A DNA stretch of 64,000 nucleotides from Zantedeschia hybrid cultivar (taxonomy: Eukaryota > Streptophyta > Magnoliopsida > Alismatales > Araceae), in assembly GCA_030544215.1 (NCBI GenBank), contig JARZZO010000008.1:22150614-22214613 (forward strand), read 5' to 3'. Below, in pieces: positions 46,498 to 57,169 of this stretch. Made by a program: the position numbers and the translations under genes. The notes under the pieces were generated by a model. The model ran no database searches, was not told the origin of the DNA, and was given only the letters and a program-made list of their open reading frames with translations. Every line of letters starts with the position of its first letter. Positions within the stretch are counted from its first letter, which is position 1.

Positions 46498-47329
46498 AAT
46501 ACCATGCCGCTCCCGATCGGTACGGGTTATTTGCGGGCTTAGAAATACCGTGCCGCTTCCCGATCGGTACGGGTTACCTGCGGGCTTTAATATACCTTGC
46601 CGCTTCCCGATCCGGTATGCGTGGCCGAAGCCACCCTCGGATCAGGATTACCTGCGGTCTTAGAAAAACCATGCCGCTTCCCGATCGGTACGGGTTATTT
46701 GCGGGCTTAGAAATACCGTGCCGCTTCCCGATTGGTACGGGTTACCTGCGGGCTTTAATATACCTTGCCGCTTCCCGATCCGGTATGCGTGGCCGAAGCC
46801 ACCCTCGGATCAGGATTACCTGCGGTCTTAGAAAAACCATGCCGCTTCCCGATCGGTACGGGTTATTTGCGGGCTTAGAAATACCGTGCCGCTTCCCGAT
46901 TGGTACGGGTTACCTGCGGGCTTTAATATACCTTTCCGCTTCCCGATCCGGTATGCGTGGCCGAAGCCACCCTCGGATCAGGATTACCTGCGGTCTTAGA
47001 AAAACCATGCCGCTTCCCGATCGGTACGGGTTATTTGCGGGTTTAGAAATACCGTGCCGCTTCCCGATCGGTACGGGTTACCTGCGGGCTTTAATATACC
47101 TTGCCGCTTCCCGATCCGGTATGCGTAGCCGAAGCCACCCTCGGATCAGGATTACCTGCGGTCTTAGAAAAACCATGCCGCTTCCCGATCGGTACGGGTT
47201 ATTTGCGGGCTTAGAAATACCGTGCCGCTTCCCGATCGGTACGGGTTACCTGCGGGCTTTAATATACCTTGCCGCTTCTCGATCCGGTATGCGTGGCCGA
47301 AGCCACCCTCGGATCAGGATTACCTGCGG
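46498..47329. repeat. Tandem array, 168-bp units (four exact-length plus one shorter)
   Basis: Units start with TCTTAGAAAAACCATGCCGC at 46658, 46826, 46994 and 47162, each 168 bp, after a first unit of about 160 bp; a partial unit follows at 47330. Each unit contains subrepeats with CCGCTTCCCGAT(C/T)GGTACGG. Because 168 is a multiple of three, a 352-codon open frame runs through the array; it is a repeat artefact, not a gene. Confidence 0.92.
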
Positions 47330-47385
47330 TCTTAGAAAAACCATGCCGCTTCCCGATCGGTACGGATGGCCGGAGCCACTCCGAA

Positions 47386-47761
47386 TCAGGTTGCCGCGGA
47401 CTTTTACTGAGAAATCCGTGCCGCTCTGATTCGGTACGCATGGCCGGAGCCATTCCGAATCAGGTTGCTGCGGACTTTTGATAATTATTGCTAGACAATT
47501 TTTTCAAAGAATAGACTCTTTATGTCTCCTGGCTAAATTCCAGGTTAATTTACATGGAGTGCCGAAGGTACCCCGTATTTCAGACATGAGAGGGGACGCG
47601 TGTCCGAAGGGGTCCCTAATCCGCGGGCCCCTCGGTTGCTTCTGTTTACAAATACTTCAGCCATTTTAAAGGCATAGCCTTAAAAAAAAAAGGGGGGATC
47701 TCTTCGGTTGTTGCCTCACTGCTCCGAGGTCCTCCGGTCGCGCCTCTTGTTGAGGCTGTTC
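47386..47761. other. Non-coding spacer of the gypsy element
   Basis: It lies between the tandem arrays and the end of gag. No open frame of note. It includes an A-rich/G-rich run (about 47682-47698). Confidence 0.6.
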
Positions 47762-47807
47762 CTACCGGTATAGTGGCAGTTGGCCCTCTCTGACGAGGCG
47801 ATCTATC

Positions 47808-49359
47808 TGTTAGTATTAGATGGTCTCAAAGCCAATCCGATACTGTGTACATATTCAGATTATTAATAAATGGCAATAATTCATTGTGTGTAATTAATTC
47901 GATCTGTGTTTATCGTATCACGATGAAGTCCATGAACATGTGCAATAGTCTTTGGATTATGATGAGATCATAATTACGGGACCGAAGACTTATAAACACA
48001 TGTTCTTAATTGTTCCTAGTCATATGATGTTTGAGATAGGACATCGAACATCCAGATAGACTAGTATAGGTTACTTCAGCTCATATGATGAGGGTGACTG
48101 ATCCCATAAGTCACTTGTGTGGAGACACTATGCTGAACCTATAGGTGCTCATTGGTGAATGAGTTCACTGAACTGATCCGACTATGAATCCCTGGATGGT
48201 AATCACCTCACTGTTAACCAGCTCGATTCAATTGTCACAGTTGCGTGGATGATCCTTGGACCTGAGACTCCAAGGATACCTTGTTGGTAGGTTTCTGAGC
48301 TTTGACCTTGACAAACGAATCCCTAACCATGGGATATCAATAAGTTAAGCGATCGGGTTCAGGGAGATGCCCTCGAAGGTAATTGTGTGTTCAATACGGG
48401 ATCATCCGCTCTCGGTTGTATGAGAGAGAATGTTCCGGGAATGATGCGCTTAAAGTCCCTGGCCAGGGCGGACTCTGTAATCGATAAGAAGTTATCGGAT
48501 TCAGAATAGCAGCATCTGATTCAAGTGAATCGACCAAATAGGGTTTAACAGTAAACCATGCCCTAAGTCGATTCGGGAACATTGTACGGATGAAGGATTA
48601 TATCCGCGCGCTAACCGATGACAGAAAGGTTCCAATAGAGGGTTGCGATAACCCCAGTTCCATCCAGGATCACGCGATGTTGCTTGGCATCCAACGTGAT
48701 CGGCAGTCCGTCCGAATTTATTGTGGGACATTAAATTCGGCTGATTAATTGAATATAAGGATATTAATTAATACAGTGGGTCAGTAAAGGGTTACTGGAC
48801 TTAATGGGCTATTAACTGGACTGGTATTTGGGCCTAGAGGGTCACACGCAAATGGTTTTCAAGTCGATGGATAATCCGACAGGATTTCGGATAAGTCTGG
48901 GTTTTTGTGAAAAACTGCAAACTGACTTTTTATAAAAGAACGGATTCTACGTCCGGGGCCAGCAACCCTGACCTAGCCGTCATTCGTTCTTCCCACTTTC
49001 TCTCTCCTCTGGGCGTGCCGTTCCCAACTGCTCCACTTCCCGTTCGACGGGGATTCTGGATCCGCATGTCGCGGCGGATCACGCGCAGTCAGACGGGATC
49101 TTCGAGCGCCGCAGCGAGCGAGGAAGCGAGGACGATCCATCGCGAGGAGAACCGCGTGGATACCGCTAGAGGTCGGGCATCTGCGCGACTTGCGGCATCG
49201 CTCCGACGGAACCGGAAAACGGACGCGGATTCGAATCCGCGCAAGGTAAATTCGGTTTACACCAGTTTAGTTTTAACGACCGAAACGGGACTGATCCGAT
49301 CCCGAACTTCTTTATTCCGCTGCGTTTTAGGATCGGATCCCGACACAGCGATCCCAACA
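47808..49359 (+). repeat. 5' LTR of the copia element
   Basis: It spans TGTTAG...CCCAACA. TATAAAAG at 48931-48938 is the likely TATA box, so transcripts should start near 48960. Frames inside (for example 48907-49452) are LTR shadows. Confidence 0.93.
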
Positions 49360-49360
49360 G

Positions 49361-49372
49361 TGGTATCAGAGC
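49361..49372 (+). other. Primer-binding site, initiator-Met tRNA
   Basis: TGGTATCAGAGC lies one base after the LTR; it is complementary to the 3' end of plant initiator-Met tRNA, the usual copia primer. Confidence 0.9.
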
Positions 49373-51670
49373 CAGGTTCCACTGTGTTTTCGCCGTTTCG
49401 ATCTCTTTTTGATAATTTTGTAATTGATTCCATGCATATGATGCGTTCATGAGATGAACACAGCAAGTTTAAGAGAAACTGTAAGCATTAAAATTTTATT
49501 TTTCTGCAATTTTCGTGTGTGTTCTTCGCCGGACGAAGAACTACTCGTATCGGTTTGTTCACGGGCATCCCAAGCGTTGGGAAGGGCTCGATGGAGCATG
49601 GGATTCCTTCCATGGGGTCGTGGATCGAGATTCTGATCTTGCATCATGACCGGGAGGATCATAAACCCCTAGATTTATTTTTATTTTTCAAAGATATGGG
49701 GTTCCTAATTTTTTTTGCAGAAAACGGATTTCGGGGGGGGGGGTTTTGGAAGCTCCCCGCCGGCAACCAGGGGTTGCCGGCGACGGCACCGGTGCCTCCG
49801 GGCACCGGAGACCGCCCCACGGCCGGGGCCCTACCGGCCGGCACCTGCGGGGCAGGTTGCCGGCGGCAGGGAGCCGCCGCCCCCCACCCTACGCGCAGCT
49901 AGGGTTTCCTAGCTGCGCTCGGGTGGGGGGGGTGGGCCCGACGGGCCTGGCCGGGCCCCCGGGTCCGAGCCAGTCGGCCCTGGACCCGGACCAGGTCCGC
50001 GCCCTTGTGGGCGGACCTGGGTCCGAGCCAGGGACCGGCTGGGTTCGGCCCAGGTCCGGTCCGGTCCATTGGACCGCTGCCCCCTTTCCCCTTTATTTTT
50101 TTTTGTTTTTGTTTTTAATCCTTAATTAATCTGTTTTTGTTCCAAATTAAAAACAGAATTTAATTTTCATTTGTAATGAAATTTTACAATAAGATTGAGC
50201 TCTGTTTTTAATTTTATGGTCCAATAATTAGATTAATATGGATTAAAATAGTAATTAACAAGTTGTTGTTAATTCAATCTACTTGTTAGATTAAAGGAAA
50301 TAATTGGGGAATAAATTTAATTGTTAAATTTATAATTTAATGCCAGTTAATCTTATCTGCATGGAATGTTACAATCTTGTCAAATTAGAGTTTATGTGCA
50401 TTTATTGATGTGCATTTATTTGCTTGTTTAAATTAGATTTAAATTAGCATGCTTGAAATAAATACTAAAGTTTTCGAAAATCCTAAATCCAATTTTGATT
50501 GGTCCCTGGTTTTATGAAACCAAAATTATAAGTTATTTTCGAAAATTTTATTTAGCCATTTGATGCGCAATTCATGTGTGGTTTGTTTAATAAAACACAT
50601 GGTGGTCATAGACGAGCATTAATTGTGGATGTGGAATGTGATTGTGTGGTTTATTGTGTATTAATAAATAGAGGTCTGCGAACCTCTCCCTCTCATATTC
50701 CATTGTACTTCTATCTTCCACCTCGATGTAATCGCCATAAGGCTTCCTCATTTAAATTATCATGTAATTGAGAATTACGATGTAATTTGATCGAGGCGGA
50801 TGCGCGCGGAGCGAGGATGATCCACAACTGCTGACCAGATGAAAATGAAGGAGTTCATTGCATTCATGGGTTTGCAGACTCATGATATAAGATGTTATAT
50901 TGTGTGAATGTGTGCGTTTGACTGTCTGGCTCAAGTCAAACCGCAGTGCCGTCCATGACCACACTAATGACATGTATGTGATGCGTGTGCTTTATATTTG
51001 CTAGGTTATTAGTATTAATAAATATATTCGATATATTTAATACTATCACCTAGGATGAGACCAAATTAAATAAGTAAAACCTTCGTTACAAACTCTAAGC
51101 CGTAGCGCGAGTCATTGAGAATGTACCGCGTGGCTCTCCATCAATATGATTGATAGAACTTAATTCGGTGGTAGCAGATACTATGTGTTTACCCGAGGTC
51201 TGTCATTAACTGATGAGAGGACTGTTGATCATGGCATTAGATGCCTTTGGATAAGAGTAGAGGAACGATATAGTCATCCACGTGTTTACCCGGGAACTAT
51301 GTTTCTACTTTACTCTGTCACGTATTGATGGTAAAGCTTAGACCGGGGATAATGGTCTACTGTGTTTACCCGGGACCATTAAACTTGGGAGCCGAAGTAC
51401 GATCGGATATTGCAAGGAGTTGCAATTATCATGAGATGATTGCTCTGAGATAGCAGTATGATACTATGTGTTTACCCGAGGTCATACTGTGATGCTTGGA
51501 GATTCTGATCCCCACTAGGAGACAGTCGGCGTCTCCCGTTCTGTATATCTGAAGGTTATACAGTCCGTCGAAAATTAGTGGGAATAAAACTAGATAATAA
51601 AAGACCATATCTTGTTTTAGATAATCTGAATATCTGCTAATTATCAATTGATTATCTCCTGTAGGCGAGA
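49373..51670 (+). other. Long untranslated leader of the copia element
   Basis: About 2.3 kb between the primer site and gag. It contains a run of 12 G near 49734-49743, a very GC-rich section (49740-50080) with many CCGGC/GCCGG words, then AT-rich DNA, then a set of regular stem-loops from 51167 to 51582 just before the start codon. Several short frames occur; none has a domain. Confidence 0.8.
51174..51582 (+). ncRNA. Array of stem-loops in the copia leader RNA
   Basis: Four hairpins: 51174-51178/51199-51203, 51267-51274/51296-51303, 51350-51357/51374-51381 and 51454-51461/51482-51489. All loops contain GTGTTTACCCG(A/G)G while the stems differ in sequence but still pair. Then CCCACTA (51511-51517) pairs with TAGTGGG (51576-51582) around two inner hairpins, GGAGAC/GTCTCC and CTGTATA/TATACAG. 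The structure is drawn by eye; a role in packaging, dimer formation or translation is inference. Confidence 0.7.
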
Positions 51671-54600
51671 ATGTCGCATCATAACCCGTTGCGAGGCATA
51701 CTTGATGCCAACCGTTTGACAGGCACCAATTACTCAGACTGGCTCAGAAACCTGAAGATAGTCCTCAGGTCTGAGCAGATTGCCTACGTCTTGGATACTC
51801 AACCTCCTACTGAACCAGCATTAGATGCTCCAGAGGAGGAAATGATAGCGTATGAAAAATGGAAGGAGGATTCCACCATGGCCCAATGCTATATGTTAGC
51901 CTCTATGAGCAATGAGTTGCAGAGGCAACATGAAGAGATGGATGCTAGATCCATCATGCTCCATTTGAAGGAGCTCTTTGGTGAGCAGAGCAGAATCGAA
52001 CGATATGAGATATCGAAGAATCTGTTCAAAGCTCAGATGGCAGAGGGAACTTCAGTACAGAATCATGTGCTGAAGATGATTGAGTGGGTGGAGAGGCTGG
52101 ATGCTCTTGGGATTATACTTCCCAAGGAGATGCACACAGACCTTGTGTTGTCTTCACTTCCACCTTCATATGCTCAGTTCATCGTCAATTTCAACATGAA
52201 CAAGATCCAGGCGACCTTAGCTGAACTGCTGAACATGTTAAAGACTGCTGAGGGGAACCTTGTGAAGGACAAACCCCAAGTCCTAATGGTTGGTAAGACC
52301 AACAGAAAAAGACTTGCAGTCCAAGCTTTTCGAAAGAATAAGAACAAGGTTCAGAAAAAGGCAAAGGTTGTCAAGAAAGACAAGGGTAAAAATGCTGAGA
52401 AAGGTGATTGCTTCTACTGTCACCAGAAAGGGCATTGGAAGAGGAATTGCAAGGAATACCTCAAGGACAAGGCTCAAGGAACTGTGAAGCAGCAGGACGC
52501 TTCAGGTATCTATATGATAGATGTAAACTTGTCAATAAGAGATTGTACATCATGGGTATTAGATACTGGATGTGTATCTCATATCTGCAATTCTGTGCAG
52601 ACACTGACAAGAAGACGTAAGCTGAGGACCGGAGAGGTGGAGCTGAGGCTAGGTAACGGCGCAAGGGTTGCGGCGATCGCTGTGGGGACAGTGAAGCTCA
52701 AGCTACCATCCGGAAACACATTTTTATTAGATGATTGTTATTATGTACCTAGCATAATAAGGAACATCATTTCTATTTCATGTTTAGATAGAATTGGATA
52801 CAATTTAAATTTTGGGAACAATAGTTGTTCAATTTATTTCAGAAATAAATTAATAGCTTCTGCTATTTTATCCAATGGTTTGTATCTATTGAATGTGTCT
52901 CATGATAATTTACATATCGGTTCTTCGATTAAAAGAAGTAAGTATGAAATGAACAAAGCCTACTTATGGCATTGTAGGCTTGGACACATTGGTGAAAACA
53001 GACTCCAAAGGTTGCATAAAGATGGATATTTGGATCCATTTGATTATGAATCATATGCAACCTGTGAGTCATGTTTAATGGGTAAAATGGCTAAGTCTCC
53101 ATTTAGTGGAACTGGAGAACGAGCCAAAGGCATATTAGAACTCATACATTCAGATGTATGTAGTCCTATGTCAACCCAAGCCATTGGTGGTTTCTCATAC
53201 TTCATTACATTCACTGATGATTACTCAAGGTTTGGATATATATACTTATTGAAGTATAAATCTGAAGCCTTTGAGAAATTCAGAGAATTTAAGAATGAAG
53301 TAGAAAAACAAACAGGAAAGAGTATAAAAACCATCCGATCTGATCGGGGTGGTGAATACTTGAGTACTGAGTTCATTAAATACTTAAAGGATAATGGTAT
53401 CCTTTCTCAGCTTACACCTCCTTATACACCTCAAATGAATGGTGTATCAGAAAGGAGAAATCGCACATTAATGGAAATGGTGCGATCCATGATGAGCATG
53501 TCCAAATTACCAGTGTCCTTATGGGGATATGCACTTAGTTCGGCTATGTATATCCTGAACAAGGTACCCAGCAAATCTGTTGAGACCACTCCATATGAGA
53601 TATGGAATGGAAGGAAACCAGACCTTAAACATGTTAAAGTCTGGGGATGTCCTGCTCATGTTAAAAGACATGACGCAGATAAGCTGGAATCCAGAACTGA
53701 CAAATGCAGATTTGTGGGATATCCAAAGGAAACTTATGGATATTACTTCTATCATCCTGGCGAACAAAAGGTGTTTGTGGCCAGGAGAGCTGTCTTTTTG
53801 GAAGAAGATTATATTCTCCAGAAGGACAGTGAGAGTAAAGTAATTCTGGAAGAAGTTCCAGACTCACAAACTGGCAATGGTTCATTAGATGAACCATCAG
53901 TTTCTGAACCTGTTCAAATTGATACACAGGAACCTCGTAGGTCTGAAAGAGTACCTAAACCGCCAGAAAGATATGTGGGACATATTAATTTGGATGGTTC
54001 AAGGATATTCTATAATGAGGATGATGATCCCAAGACTTACCAGGAGGCCATTGAAAGTTCAGAGGCCGGGAAATGGCGGGAAGCCATGAATTCTGAAATA
54101 CAGTCCATGTACATCAACCAAGTTTGGAACTTGGTAGATTTACCCGATGGTATAGTACCTATCGGCTGCAAATGGATCTTTAAAAGAAAGATCGGTGCAG
54201 ATGGACGTATTGAGACTTATAAGGCAAGATTAGTGGCAAAAGGCTATCGTCAAAGACAAGGCGTTGACTATGACGAAACTTTTTCACCCGTTGCTATGAT
54301 TAAGTCCATCAGAATTCTTCTTGCCATTGCTGCCTACCATGATTATGAAATCTGGCAGATGGATGTGAAGACTGCCTTCCTCAATGGAAACCTTGAGGAG
54401 GAGGTGTATATGATACAACCAGAAGGATTCACATCCAAAGAATCTCCAGACATGGTATGCAAGTTGCAGAGGTCCATTTATGGACTGAAACAAGCATCCC
54501 GAAGCTGGAACATAAGATTTGATGAGGCGATCAAATCTTATGGCTTCATTAAGAATGAAGATGAGCCCTGTGTATACAAGAAAAATAGTGGGAGCGCAAT

Positions 54601-55603
54601 CACATTTCTGGTTCTTTACGTTGACGACATCCTACTCATTGGGAATGATGTAGGAATGATGTCATCCGTAAAGATATGGCTGTCAAAGAACTTCTCCATG
54701 AAGGATTTGGGAGAAGCATCTTACGTATTAGGAATACGGATCTATAGGGATAGATCAAAGAAGATGCTGGCTTTAACCCAATCCATGTACATAGAAACCA
54801 TTGTCAAAAGGTTTGGCATGGAAAATTCCAAGAGAGGTCTCATACCGATGAGACATGGAATTTCACTCTCTAAAGGTCAGTCTCCCAAGACACCTGAAGA
54901 GAGGGCAGTGATGGATAAAGTCCCCTATGCTTCTGCCATAGGGTCCATCATGTATGCCATGCTATGTACCAGACCTGATGTAGCATATGCTCTAAGTGTT
55001 ACGAGTAGACATCAGGCAGATCCAGGTGATGAACACTGGAAGGCTGTGAAATGCATCCTTAAGTACTTGAGAAGGACTAAGGATCTATTTCTAGTCTATG
55101 GAGGAGGAGACTTAAAGCTGCAAGGATATACTGACTCGAGTTTTCAGTCTGATCCTGACGACAGCAAGTCAACATCAGGTTTTATTTTCACACTCAACGG
55201 GGGAGCAGTGAGCTGGAAAAGTTCCAAGCAGGAAACCACTGCTGATTCGACAACAGAAGCCGAGTATATTGCTGCTGCTGAAGCCGCCAAGGAAGCTGTG
55301 TGGATGAAGAAATTCATCAGCGATCTTGGTGTGGTGGAAAGCATATCTGGTCCCGTCCCACTGCTGTGTGACAACAATGGGGCGATTGCTCAAGCGAAAG
55401 AGCCGAGGTCTCATCAGAAGTCGAAGCACATTCTGCGGCGCTTTCATCTGATCAGAGAGATTATAGCTCGAGGAGATGTCGTGGTGGAAAGAGTTCCCTC
55501 AGCCGACAACATAGCAGATCCACTTACAAAGCCTTTGTCTCAAAATGTTTTTGAGCGTCACTTAGAGAATATGGGTATTCTGTATAAAAGTGATTGGCTT
55601 TAG
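51671..55603 (+). CDS. Copia gag-pol polyprotein, intact, 1310 aa
   Basis: One uninterrupted frame encodes all retrotransposition functions. Gag (UBN2 type) covers about residues 10-235, with a zinc knuckle CFYCHQKGHWKRNC at 247-260. Protease has the active site LDTG at 297-300. Integrase has the HHCC finger (H434, H439, C465, C468) and catalytic D494 (IHSDVC), D558 (RSDRGGEY) and E594 (SERRNRT). The reverse transcriptase block starts near 800 (KWREAMNSEI) and contains MDVKTAFLNG and the catalytic YVDD at 983-986. RNase H has D1154 (YTDSS), E1198 (TTEAEY) and D1234 (CDNNG). The ATG at 51671 follows the hairpin array and begins MSHHNPLRGILDANRLTGTN, the normal start of such gags. No key residue is missing. 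Products act in cytoplasmic virus-like particles and then in the nucleus. Confidence 0.97.
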   Translation: MSHHNPLRGILDANRLTGTNYSDWLRNLKIVLRSEQIAYVLDTQPPTEPALDAPEEEMIAYEKWKEDSTMAQCYMLASMSNELQRQHEEMDARSIMLHLKELFGEQSRIERYEISKNLFKAQMAEGTSVQNHVLKMIEWVERLDALGIILPKEMHTDLVLSSLPPSYAQFIVNFNMNKIQATLAELLNMLKTAEGNLVKDKPQVLMVGKTNRKRLAVQAFRKNKNKVQKKAKVVKKDKGKNAEKGDCFYCHQKGHWKRNCKEYLKDKAQGTVKQQDASGIYMIDVNLSIRDCTSWVLDTGCVSHICNSVQTLTRRRKLRTGEVELRLGNGARVAAIAVGTVKLKLPSGNTFLLDDCYYVPSIIRNIISISCLDRIGYNLNFGNNSCSIYFRNKLIASAILSNGLYLLNVSHDNLHIGSSIKRSKYEMNKAYLWHCRLGHIGENRLQRLHKDGYLDPFDYESYATCESCLMGKMAKSPFSGTGERAKGILELIHSDVCSPMSTQAIGGFSYFITFTDDYSRFGYIYLLKYKSEAFEKFREFKNEVEKQTGKSIKTIRSDRGGEYLSTEFIKYLKDNGILSQLTPPYTPQMNGVSERRNRTLMEMVRSMMSMSKLPVSLWGYALSSAMYILNKVPSKSVETTPYEIWNGRKPDLKHVKVWGCPAHVKRHDADKLESRTDKCRFVGYPKETYGYYFYHPGEQKVFVARRAVFLEEDYILQKDSESKVILEEVPDSQTGNGSLDEPSVSEPVQIDTQEPRRSERVPKPPERYVGHINLDGSRIFYNEDDDPKTYQEAIESSEAGKWREAMNSEIQSMYINQVWNLVDLPDGIVPIGCKWIFKRKIGADGRIETYKARLVAKGYRQRQGVDYDETFSPVAMIKSIRILLAIAAYHDYEIWQMDVKTAFLNGNLEEEVYMIQPEGFTSKESPDMVCKLQRSIYGLKQASRSWNIRFDEAIKSYGFIKNEDEPCVYKKNSGSAITFLVLYVDDILLIGNDVGMMSSVKIWLSKNFSMKDLGEASYVLGIRIYRDRSKKMLALTQSMYIETIVKRFGMENSKRGLIPMRHGISLSKGQSPKTPEERAVMDKVPYASAIGSIMYAMLCTRPDVAYALSVTSRHQADPGDEHWKAVKCILKYLRRTKDLFLVYGGGDLKLQGYTDSSFQSDPDDSKSTSGFIFTLNGGAVSWKSSKQETTADSTTEAEYIAAAEAAKEAVWMKKFISDLGVVESISGPVPLLCDNNGAIAQAKEPRSHQKSKHILRRFHLIREIIARGDVVVERVPSADNIADPLTKPLSQNVFERHLENMGILYKSDWL

Positions 55604-55606
55604 CCC

Positions 55607-55617
55607 AAGTGGGAGAT
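55607..55617 (+). other. Polypurine tract of the copia element
   Basis: AAGTGGGAGAT immediately precedes the 3' LTR; it begins three bases after the TAG stop codon. Confidence 0.85.
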
Positions 55618-57169
55618 TGTTAGTATTAGATGGTCTCAAAGCCAATCCGATACTGTGTACATATTCAGATTATTAATAAATGGCAATAATTCATTGTGTG
55701 TAATTAATTCGATCTGTGTTTATCGTATCACGATGAAGTCCATGAACATGTGCAATAGTCTTTGGATTATGATGAGATCATAATTACGGGACCGAAGACT
55801 TATAAACACATGTTCTTAATTGTTCCTAATCATAAGATGTTTGAGATAGGACATCGAACATCTGGATAGACTAGTATAGGTTACTTCAGCTCATATGATG
55901 AGGGTGACTGATCCCATAAGTCACTTGTGTGGAGACACTATGCTGAACCTATAGGTGCTCATTGGTGAATGAGTTCACTGAACTGATCCGACTATGAATC
56001 GCTGGATGGTAATCACCTCACTGTTAACCAGCTCGATTCAATTGTCACGGTTGCGTGGATGATCCTTGGACCTGAGACTCCAAGGATACCTTGTTGGTAG
56101 GTTTCTGAGCTTTGACCTTGACAAACGAATCCCTAACCATGGGATATCAATAAGTTAAGCGATCGGGTTCAGGGAGATGCCCTCGAAGGTAATTGTGTGT
56201 TCAATACGGGATCATCCGCTCTCGGTTGTATGAGAGAGAATGTTCCGGGAATGATGCGCTTAAAGTCCCTGGCCAGGGCGGACTCTGTAATCGATAAGGA
56301 GTTATCGGATTCAGAATAGCAGCATCTGATTCAAGTGAATCGACCAAATAGGATTTAACAGTAAACCATGCCCTAAGTCGATTCGGGAACATTGTACGGA
56401 TGAAGGATTATATCCGCGCGCTAACCGATGACAGAAAGGTTCCAATAGAGGGTTGCGATAACCCCAGTTCCATCCAGGATCACGCGATGTTGCTTGGCAT
56501 CCAACGTGATCGGCAGTCCGTCCGAATTTATTGTGGGACATTAAATTCGGCTGATTAATTGAATATAAGGATATTAATTAATACAGTGGGTCAGTAAAAG
56601 GTTACTGGACTTAATGGGCTATTAACTGGACTGGTATTTGGGCCTAGAGGGTCACACGCAAATGGTTTTCAAGTCGATGGATAATCCGACAGGATTTCGG
56701 ATAAGTCTGGGTTTTTGTGAAAAACTGCAAACTGACTTTTTATAAAAGAACGGATTCTACGTCCGGGGCCAGCAACCCTGACCTAGCCGTCATTCGTTCT
56801 TCCCACTTTCTCTCTCCTCTGGGCGTGCCGTTCCCAACTGCTCCACTTCCCGTTCGACGGGGATTCTTGATCCGCATGTCGCGGCGGATCACGCGCAGTC
56901 AGACGGGATCTTCGAGCGCCGCAGCGAGCGAGGAAGCGAGGACGATCCATCGCGAGGAGAACCGCGTGGATACCGCTAGAGGTCGGGCATCTGCGCGACT
57001 TGCGGCATCGCTCCGACGGAACCGGAAAACGGACGCGGATTCGAATCCGCGCAAGGTAAATTCGGTTTACACCAGTTTAGTTTTAACGACCGAAACGGGA
57101 CTGATCCGATCCCGAACTTCTTTATTCCGCTGCGTTTTAGGATCGGATCCCGACACAGCGATCCCAACA
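55618..57169 (+). repeat. 3' LTR of the copia element
   Basis: It is 1552 bp and nearly identical to the 5' LTR; the mismatches I see cluster near 55829-55862 and then occur singly to about 56867. Confidence 0.95.

Larger units (their letters stand above)
47808..57169 (+). mobile_element. Complete young Ty1/copia element nested in the gypsy gag
   Basis: LTRs of 1552 bp each (47808-49359 and 55618-57169), TG...CA ends, CTATC target duplications (47803-47807 and 57170-57174), primer site 49361-49372, 2.3-kb leader, one open gag-pol frame and a polypurine tract (55607-55617). I count about ten mismatches between the LTRs, roughly 0.6%, so insertion is recent. Long LTRs, a long leader and a single frame of about 1300 codons resemble the Angela/BARE layout; the clade is inferred, not proven. 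It appears fully equipped to move. Confidence 0.95.

Noticed and set aside
46371..47429. 352-codon open frame
   Set aside because: It is open only because the 168-bp repeat unit is a multiple of three and has no stop in this frame. The peptide is a plain repeat with no known domain.
48907..49452. 181-codon frame in the copia LTR (and its twin at 56717-57244)
   Set aside because: It lies in the LTR R/U5 region, has no domain, and is present in both LTRs by duplication.
49746..50129. 127-codon frame in the copia leader
   Set aside because: GC-rich low-complexity sequence with overlapping frames in other phases and no domain.
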